A stretch of 41,058 bases of DNA from an uncultured Ruminococcus sp. (GTDB lineage Bacteria; Bacillota; Clostridia; Oscillospirales; Acutalibacteraceae), in the NCBI GenBank assembly GCA_902765625.1, contig CACXAO010000014.1, positions 1 through 41,058 of the forward strand, in the 5' to 3' direction. Position numbers and translations under genes: made by a program. This document shows, in pieces, positions 36,257-41,058 of the stretch (its first letter is position 1; each line of letters begins with the position of its first letter). A model generated the notes under the pieces. It worked only from the letters and a program-made list of their open reading frames with translations. It did no database searches and was not told where the DNA came from.

Positions 36257-36287
36257 ATATTTTCCTCCTAAAAATTTATTCAATATT

Positions 36288-36316
36288 ATTATAATTACTG
36301 ACAGTAAGGTTGTCAA
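36288..36316 (-). promoter_or_regulatory. Promoter of zinc-ribbon gene with internal palindrome
   Basis: Minus strand TTGACA (36311-36316), 17-base spacer, TATAAT (36288-36293). The spacer contains the perfect palindrome TTACTG-A-CAGTAA (36295-36307), where a repressor would exclude RNA polymerase. Confidence 0.75.
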
Positions 36317-36392
36317 GCTTTTTTTGACAAAAAAGTCCATTTTATTCTGCGAATATTATTCGAATATTATTTATAAATAACAGTAAATTATT

Positions 36393-36440
36393 TGTTAAAA
36401 GAACAACGGCTCAGACAGGTGGTAATGATCTGAGCCGTTG
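36393..36440 (-). terminator. TetR gene terminator
   Basis: Perfect 12-bp stem CAACGGCTCAGA / TCTGAGCCGTTG (36404-36415, 36429-36440) followed on the minus strand by TTCTTTTAAC. Confidence 0.85.
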
Positions 36441-36456
36441 CTTTTATATGGGCAAG

Positions 36457-37014
36457 TCAATTCAGTTGTATGCAGTTTCTCATGGCATTCTCAAACGTGC
36501 CGTCAAAAATAACACAGATCCTCCTGAGCTTATCCGACAAATCATACCGCCTGCCGCAGTTGAGCCAGTCGATCACAAAACCCGTCAGAAGGCTTTTGTA
36601 GTAGACGAGCACCGCGTCTCTGTTTTCTTTTGAGAGAACGCAGTCGACCGCGTAATAGTCTATGCAGGCGTTCACCGTGCGCTCAGCCATTCTCTCACGA
36701 TAACGCTCAAACATCTCGCGGTTAGTTGAGTTGTAGATGTGCATCATAGCGCTCTCGTTGTCGAGCGCGAACCTGATCGTCCCGGTGAGGTAATCATAAA
36801 TGTTATCGGCATGCTCGGGCTGTAAAATCGAGTCTGCCTGCTCAATAAAAATCTCCTCAAGAAGATTCGGAATGTCTTTAAAGTGGTAATAAAAGGAGTT
36901 GCGATTGATTCCGCATTCACTGACAATTTCCTTTACGGTGATTTTTGAAAGGGGCTTCTGATTCAAAAGCTTCATAAACGAAACTTTTATAGAGTCCTTC
37001 GTATTTGACTTCAT
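36457..37014 (-). CDS. TetR/AcrR family transcriptional regulator
   Basis: A 185-residue regulator. The helix-turn-helix is ITVKEIVSECGINRNSFYYH near residues 25-45, followed by HFKDIPNLLEEI; the rest is the helical ligand-binding and dimer domain, resembling the TetR_C_7-type tail of DhaS-like proteins. Its target is unknown; the neighbours are a zinc-ribbon membrane protein in the same direction and kinase debris upstream. ATG 37014 follows AAAAGGTGA; the longer reading to 37044 covers the -10 box. If the neighbouring kinase fragment was once intact, the regulator may have lost its partner. Confidence 0.88.
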   Translation of the reverse strand: MKSNTKDSIKVSFMKLLNQKPLSKITVKEIVSECGINRNSFYYHFKDIPNLLEEIFIEQADSILQPEHADNIYDYLTGTIRFALDNESAMMHIYNSTNREMFERYRERMAERTVNACIDYYAVDCVLSKENRDAVLVYYKSLLTGFVIDWLNCGRRYDLSDKLRRICVIFDGTFENAMRNCIQLN

Positions 37015-37029
37015 TAATTTCACCTTTTT

Positions 37030-37058
37030 ATTATACTGCCGCAAAACCGCGCTGATAA
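37030..37058 (-). promoter_or_regulatory. Possible TetR gene promoter
   Basis: Minus strand TTATCA (37053-37058), 17-base spacer, TATAAT (37030-37035). The resulting leader would be only about 9-10 bases, so this is tentative. Confidence 0.4.
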
Positions 37059-37227
37059 AGCTGCCGAAAATTATTTTTGGTAATACGACCGATTATATTC
37101 TGGGCTAAAGTATAACATATGCAGCGTGCCAAAACCGTGCCAAAATGAGCATTTTTTTCACAATTAACAAGATTGTAATAATTTGCGCATCATATCAAAT
37201 ATTCTTGAAAAAGTTGCTGTGATTTGA

Positions 37228-37368
37228 TTGGTCTTTTTCATGGTGGTTACTCCTTTCTGGAATGTTTTGTTTTTCTTTGGTTTTATTAAAGAAGCTATCC
37301 GTTACCAACAGATGCAGAAGGAGCTGTATGAGGCTAAGGTCAGTGTGATGACGTCACAGATCCGTCCT
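37228..37368 (+). pseudogene. Fragment of LytS-type sensor histidine kinase
   Basis: The first 45 codons encode a hydrophobic segment, then FIKEAIRYQQMQKELYEAKV and MTSQIRP, the coiled coil leading to the His box of LytS/YpdA-type kinases, where QIxPHFLYN normally follows. The reading frame loses similarity right at the phospho-acceptor (QIRPQ), and the ORF ends at 37458 without ATPase domain. It lacks a proper start as well. It is a remnant; the N-terminal sensor part of a kinase lies 1.4 kb downstream on the same strand, out of order. Confidence 0.65.
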
Positions 37369-37517
37369 CAGCGGAACAGTCGCTCAATCTATTCAGCAAA
37401 GAACCGGACATCCCTTTCGGGCTGCCCGGTCTTTTACCTTTTGACTTGGGTGTTTTAGACACATCGTTTATCGCGCTGGATTCAAGAGCGCGCTTGGGTT
37501 CACAGCTTCAATGCCGT

Positions 37518-37619
37518 TCAAAATCTCAACACGATTGCACATATCGCCTTATTGGCTGTTGCGATCGCCGCGACTGTCACTTCGTTGCCTAAAAAGCGTG
37601 AAAAGAATCGCTTAAGCAT
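37518..37619 (-). CDS. Possible small membrane peptide
   Basis: A 33-codon ORF starting MLKRFFSRFLGNEVTVAAIA with GGAAG five bases before the ATG: basic start, then a mostly hydrophobic stretch that could span a membrane. No homologue is known to me, and the surroundings are decayed, so it may be chance. Confidence 0.2.
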   Translation of the reverse strand: MLKRFFSRFLGNEVTVAAIATANKAICAIVLRF

Positions 37620-37746
37620 TTTTCTTCCATATTTTTAACATTCGCTGTGCGTTTCTCGCGTATAGCTTGCTCAGGTGTGCCTTTTTTAGTTTCTTTCTGA
37701 TTTCTTTCACTATTTGTTGCTTGAAGGGTATTCGTTTTGCTCTTCT

Positions 37747-37824
37747 CTAATTTGTTTTATTATTTGTTGTGTTTGTGTTTAGTGTGTTGGTGGTTGTGGT
37801 TTTTGTGGTTTTTGTGGTTTTCAT
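37747..37824 (-). CDS. Possible Thr-rich micro-ORF
   Basis: A 25-codon ORF beginning MKTTKTTKTTTTN, half of its residues Thr, with AAAGGAG nine bases before the ATG. After its TAG the same frame remains open for 44 more codons (Lys/Arg-rich) to a TAA at 37612. It follows the truncated IS30 gene by 28 bases on the same strand. It could be a leader peptide, a toxin-like peptide or chance from the low-complexity run. Confidence 0.25.
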   Translation of the reverse strand: MKTTKTTKTTTTNTLNTNTTNNKTN

Positions 37825-37851
37825 TTTGGTATCTCCTTTCGGTTTTGTTTT

Positions 37852-38370
37852 TTATTGTGACTTTAGTGTATCAGGATGATCTTTGCAACTTCTTTGCAAA
37901 TATCTGTGATTCTTGATCTTCAGCAAGCCCAAATCAACATAGTTATAAAGCGTTTTGGTGCAAACCATTTCACTGTCGGTGAATAACCCTTTGACTTTAG
38001 CATTACCAACAGCTGAGTCCAGCGACCATCCTTCATTGAAAAATTGATCTTCAACATATTTGAGAAATCCTGCTGTCTCAAGGCAACGATAATTTCGGCG
38101 GCTGTTCTTGCGATGTTCAAGATATACTTCCTCGCCTTTGTCAGCCTTATATCTTGCAACCTTGCCGTTGTAAAGATATACCGTACCGCGGTCAACCTCA
38201 TTTTTGACTGTGTTGTAAGGTCTGCCTAAGTTTTTGGCGATCGCGTAAATTGACCACTTGTCGATGTTAAGACGCACTTCGATTATGTGACGTTCTTCTG
38301 AGGTAAGATGTTGATATTTCTTGTGTTCCCATGGTGATGATTCCTTTCGAATTGGTGTCAGCAAACTCAA
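37852..38370 (-). pseudogene. Truncated IS30 family transposase
   Basis: The first ~150 codons match the N-terminal part of IS30 transposases: YQHLTSEERHIIEVRLN, the helix-turn-helix with IAKNLGRPYNTVKNEVDRGT, then EGWSLDSAVGNAK and MVCTKTLYNYVDLGLLKIKN. The DDE catalytic domain is absent: the frame runs from LLKIKNH into a 51-base repeat and stops. A normal start would be ATGGAACACAAG, but 38332 reads ATGGGAACACAAG, so the SD-linked ATG is out of frame by one base and only a TTG at 38370 opens the frame. Both defects mean an inactive gene. The element is flanked by direct repeats at 37856 and 38633. Confidence 0.8.
37856..37906 (+). repeat. 51-bp direct repeat, copy A
   Basis: Starts TGTGACTTTAGTGTATCAG and contains TTTGCAACTTCTTTGCAAA. 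About 43 of 51 positions match copy B at 38633-38683 in the same orientation. It includes the 3' end of the truncated IS30 frame and could be a mobile-element end. Confidence 0.75.
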
Positions 38371-38772
38371 TTCTACTACAGAATCGTCGTTATGGACTCT
38401 TTTTTTATTGTTTCAACTTCATTTTACAATGCGCCAAAGTTTTAATTTTTCTTAACTTTTTCTTTCAGTCGTCCCGGGAAGCTTTGTGTTTCCCTGTCCA
38501 GCCTCGTTGCTCTGCGCTGATCCTCGTATAACTCCTACTCGTCTGATCTGTTACGTCGCCTGCTGCGACTTCACAGCTCAGTCCTCGTCCGTCGTTATCC
38601 GAGGGCTCCGAGCCTCGGCTTTTCTCCTTGACTGTGACTAAAGTATATCAGCCCGACCTTTGCAACTTCTTTGCAAATATCAGGCTTTTTAAAAATTTTT
38701 AAGAATTTTTTAACTTTTATTTCTCAAACCGATATGTTATAATAAAATAACACTATGACAAAGGTGATTATT
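38371..38772. other. Intergenic region with hairpin-rich GC island
   Basis: No recognisable gene. AT-rich flanks enclose a GC-richer block at about 38470-38625 with three hairpins: GGGAA...TTCCC (38476-38494), GTCGC-CTGCT-GCGAC (38555-38569) and CCGAGG-N8-CCTCGG (38599-38618) followed by CTTTT. On the minus strand one frame stays open for about 58 codons without ATG. Copy B of the 51-bp repeat follows. It may be a mobile-element end, a small RNA gene or a repetitive sequence. Confidence 0.45.
38633..38683 (+). repeat. 51-bp direct repeat, copy B
   Basis: Starts TGTGACTAAAGTATATCAG and shares the TTTGCAACTTCTTTGCAAA core with copy A, 777 bases away in direct orientation. Together they bracket the truncated IS30 gene and the GC island. 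Confidence 0.75.
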
Positions 38773-39193
38773 ATGAAAACAAGAATAAACAATATTCTCG
38801 GCGGCAAGGGTCTGACGGCAGTCATAGCAAGCTTTGTTGTTTTGTTGCTCGTTTTTATAGTGGTGCAGTGCATACCGTATATTGAGGCCGATTTCACCAA
38901 CGACAAAATGAACGTCATACTCGACGGAGAGTATTCTCTTGATGACGGCGAGTGGAAGCCGATCGACTCAAAACAGAGCATCAACGAATATTTTCATAAT
39001 ATAAAGATACGCGGAAAGGTCAACGAGCTTATTCCCGCTTTTGAAAACCTCGTCTTTTCAACGAGGGACGTCTGGTACACGCTGCGCTCGAGTGACGGAA
39101 CATTTGAATTGAGCAACCGCCGTACTCCGCCCGACATTCCCGAGGAGAACTACGGTCCGAGTGACAGAATGACTTCTACACCCGGTTATCAGG
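38773..39193 (+). pseudogene. N-terminal fragment of a sensor histidine kinase
   Basis: ATG 38773 follows AAAGGTGA, with TATAAT at 38738-38743. The product has a membrane anchor (about residues 13-36) and an extracytoplasmic domain (MNVILDGEYSLDDGEWKPID, FHNIKIRGKVNEL, FSTRDVWYTLRSSDG) like those in front of LytS-type kinases in clostridia. Around 39193 similarity ends; the frame runs on to 39303 over DNA that in another frame encodes a tyrosine recombinase. The downstream kinase core is missing here. Insertion of the recombinase segment seems to have cut the gene. Confidence 0.65.
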
Positions 39194-39392
39194 TCGATCA
39201 ACTTGCGACTTCATCATTTCCCGAAACGGTCCTCAGCAGAGAACAGGATACGAAAACCGCATCTATCTGCACATCATTCCCTCTATCGGTGAGATACCGC
39301 TGAACAAGCTGACGCAGAGCGATCTGCAAAAGTTTTACGCCGATCTCAAGAAGAACGGCAGAAAAAGCAAGGTCGAACGATACGGCACCGGC

Positions 39393-40409
39393 GTGTCCGA
39401 TCGTCTGGTTCGCTCCTGCCACGCCACCTGCCGCACTGCATTGCAAAAGGCAGTGGATGAAAAGCTGATCAGCGTAAACCCGGCGATCGGCTGCAAGCTG
39501 CCGCCGAAAAAGGCACAGGAAATGCAGGTGCTTACGCACGAGGAAATGCGTCGGTTTCTGATCCAATCCAAGCAGGACGATTTCTACGAGCTCGCCTTGC
39601 TGGAGCTGGCGACCGGTATGCGCCGCGGTGAGATCTGCGCATTGAAGTGGTCAGACCTCGACTTTGAAACCGGCGCGCTCCATATTCAGCGTCAGGCGTA
39701 TCATGTTGATCACGGCGTAGTGATCTCCGAACCGAAAACAAAACAATCATGCCGTTCGATCATCCTGCCGCCTTCTGTGCTGAATGTGCTCAGACAGTAC
39801 CGTGAAACGGTGGATTCGGAGTGGATGTTTCCCTCACCGGTCAAGGAGAGCGAGCCGCTCAATCCCAACGGCGTGTACCGCAAAATGGTGAAGATCCTGG
39901 ACAGAGCGCAATGCAAGCGCGTCCGCTTTCACGATCTTCGCCACACCTTTGCCACGACCGCGCTTGAACACGGCATGGACATCAAAACGCTGTCGGCGAT
40001 CATCGGTCATGTATCGTCGGCTACCACCCTCGATATTTACAGCCACATCACGGATGAAATGCAGGCAAACGCGGCGAACAAAATCGAAAAACGCTTCGCC
40101 AAAAACGAACCGTTCGAGCAAAGCGAATATGAAACGCAGAAACAGGCTCATCCGTCTGCGGAGAGCTTTGAACCGTACAAAGGCAAAATCCGCAAGTCAG
40201 GCACCGGCGGCATCTATGAGCTGAACGACCATCTCTTTGAGGGCAGATACTCCCCCACCAACGCCTACGGCAAGCGCGAAGTACACACCGTCTACGCTAA
40301 AACGAGAGAAGAATGCGAGCGCCTGCTCGACGAGATGATCCCTAAGGTTCGCGCGGAGATCAAGGCAGAAAAAGAAAGGCTGAAAGCAGAACAAAACTCG
40401 TTAACATAA
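39393..40409 (+). CDS. Tyrosine recombinase/integrase, 5'-truncated
   Basis: Site-specific recombinase of the Tn916-integrase type. Catalytic residues are complete: Arg in ATGMRRGEICALKW, Lys in SEPKTKQSCR, HDLRHTFAT, the IIGHVSS His and the Tyr in TLDIYSH. Core-binding sequence in the same frame begins already at about 39243 (YENRIYLHIIPSIGEIPLNK) but has no start codon: upstream only a TGA at 39162 and kinase sequence. The GTG at 39393 is the first plausible start, and would remove part of the core-binding domain; the N-terminal arm domain (normally about 60-100 residues) is lost. A C-terminal GTGGIYELNDHLFEGRYSP module of about 75 residues looks like an arm-binding domain. Probably a remnant of an integrated element; a terminator follows. 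Confidence 0.8.
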   Translation: MSDRLVRSCHATCRTALQKAVDEKLISVNPAIGCKLPPKKAQEMQVLTHEEMRRFLIQSKQDDFYELALLELATGMRRGEICALKWSDLDFETGALHIQRQAYHVDHGVVISEPKTKQSCRSIILPPSVLNVLRQYRETVDSEWMFPSPVKESEPLNPNGVYRKMVKILDRAQCKRVRFHDLRHTFATTALEHGMDIKTLSAIIGHVSSATTLDIYSHITDEMQANAANKIEKRFAKNEPFEQSEYETQKQAHPSAESFEPYKGKIRKSGTGGIYELNDHLFEGRYSPTNAYGKREVHTVYAKTREECERLLDEMIPKVRAEIKAEKERLKAEQNSLT

Positions 40410-40818
40410 AAACGTTGTTTGCGTGGCGATTAATTTGATTCAATCCATGCAAAATAATATGGCAGTCCTGTCAAAAGCAGGGCTGCCATATTTTTGAAGT
40501 CAAAATTTGAGCTGCATAAAACAAAGAAAGCGCCTTAAAAATATGCGAAAAATCGAAAGAATAATAAATAAGAATAAATAATTGTAACTATTCAGAACGA
40601 TAAAAATATGTATACCTGCACAAAAGAAATTTTGAAGTATCGAATAGCGGGCTTACGAATGAAAAAAGTATAAATTTGTCATACGCTATGCTCTCCAGAG
40701 GCACTAAAAACGCCTCTTAAAAATCAGGGTCGTCAAAATGTACAACCGTCAATAGGGCGCGGTATAGCCAAACTTCGTTAATTCTGGTATAATATCGGTA
40801 ACGAAGGCGGTGGAGCAA
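40410..40818. other. Intergenic region, terminator and IS66 left flank
   Basis: Apart from the terminator at 40457-40496 I see only AT-rich sequence to about 40680. Then a small hairpin AGAGGC-N9-GCCTCT (40697-40717) and a GC-richer leader to the IS66 gene, which probably contains the left end of that element; a TATAAT (about 40787) precedes the gene. Confidence 0.5.
40457..40496 (+). terminator. Terminator after integrase
   Basis: Hairpin ATATGGCAGTCCTG / CAGGGCTGCCATAT (40457-40470, 40478-40491, one mismatch) followed by TTTTTG. Confidence 0.85.
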
Positions 40819-41058
40819 ATGCCGGTTACACAAGAGTTTATTGAGTCGTTGATGAAGCAGAATCAAATGCAGTTAGAGCAAATTGAAAAGCTTAATCATA
40901 CCATAGCCGAACTAAACGCGACAATCAAAGAATTGCGTGAGCAGCTTAACAAGAACTCCGGCAACAGCTCCAAACCGCCATCATCTGACGGTTTCAAGAA
41001 AGTCAACAAGAGTCTGCGTGAAAAAAGCGGTAAGAAACGCGGCGGACAGAAAGGACAT
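40819..41058 (+). CDS. tnpC: IS66 family transposase TnpC, N-terminal part (cut by window)
   Basis: The first 80 codons of an IS66 transposase: a leucine-zipper-like coiled coil (MQLEQIEKLNHTIAELNATI) followed by the characteristic NKNSGNSSKPPSSDGFKK and GKKRGGQKGH, which precede the zinc-finger and DDE domains in the full protein of about 500 residues. ATG 40819 follows GGTGGAG. The frame is open to the window edge, so nothing here shows whether the element is intact. Confidence 0.92.
   Translation, partial: MPVTQEFIESLMKQNQMQLEQIEKLNHTIAELNATIKELREQLNKNSGNSSKPPSSDGFKKVNKSLREKSGKKRGGQKGH

Larger units (their letters stand above)
37372..37851. other. Gene-poor remnant region
   Basis: No intact known gene. 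The plus strand from about 37465 reads open for some 58 codons without start (including FNAVQNLNTIAHIALLAVAI), while the minus strand holds two short ORFs with good ribosome binding sites (separate entries). A T/G-rich low-complexity run with GGTTTTTGT repeats spans 37770-37822. It looks like a mixture of decayed mobile-element sequence. Confidence 0.5.

Noticed and set aside
37747-37824. Thr-rich peptide as a thr-operon attenuation leader
   Set aside because: It resembles known Thr-rich leader peptides, but no threonine biosynthesis gene or clear terminator/antiterminator pair follows on the minus strand.
37780-37825. T/G-rich run as a tandem repeat with function
   Set aside because: The GGTTTTTGT units are few and imperfect; it is most simply low-complexity sequence.

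Overview
The window looks like a chromosomal stretch from an anaerobic Clostridia bacterium, most likely Oscillospiraceae/Ruminococcaceae. The reasons are a complete trp operon behind a T-box leader, an IscR-IscS-IscU iron-sulfur set, YtrA-type GntR/ABC genes, clostridial c-di-GMP enzymes, AGGAGG-type ribosome binding sites and consensus TTGACA/TATAAT promoters with 17-bp spacers. The genus cannot be fixed from the sequence alone. Bases 1-36,450 are orderly core sequence. From about 37,000 to the right edge the DNA is AT-richer and contains broken genes and mobile-element debris.

Layout, left to right. valS (minus, cut at the window edge). A GntR regulator-ABC ATPase-permease operon with a palindrome just behind its promoter. 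An orphan FliB-like lysine N-methylase. A membrane HD-GYP protein. An 821-residue adenosine-deaminase-like protein carrying a C-terminal SLOG/LOG-like domain, in a two-gene unit with a secreted C39-like protein. The trpEGDCFBA operon under a Trp-specifier T-box (12.8-19.6 kb). A cation/proton antiporter-like protein. A two-gene c-di-GMP operon (PAS-GGDEF-EAL-PAS, then a membrane diguanylate cyclase). A five-gene minus-strand operon: glutamate-cysteine ligase, class II glutamine amidotransferase (EgtC/YafJ-like), GCS2-family ligase, nadA and serine acetyltransferase. Then iscU, iscS and the divergent iscR, with two matched palindromes between iscS and iscR.

After that come two tandem Ntn-type amidohydrolases (choloylglycine hydrolase/C45-like), the second with what looks like a NUDIX N-terminus in place of its membrane anchor. 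Next are a small membrane protein, a zinc-ribbon membrane protein and a TetR regulator. The right end holds two sensor-kinase fragments in the wrong order, a truncated IS30 transposase between two 51-bp direct repeats, a GC-rich hairpin-bearing island, a 5'-truncated tyrosine recombinase and the start of an IS66 transposase.

The genes group into four themes: tryptophan synthesis controlled by tRNA-Trp charging; c-di-GMP turnover (one synthase and two predicted phosphodiesterases); sulfur/cysteine/Fe-S metabolism from 25 to 33 kb; and a decaying integration hotspot. The best candidates for undescribed biology are the deaminase-SLOG fusion and the operon pairing two unrelated gamma-glutamyl ligases with a gamma-glutamyl amidohydrolase-like enzyme. 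All functional statements rest on motif recognition by eye; no database search was run.
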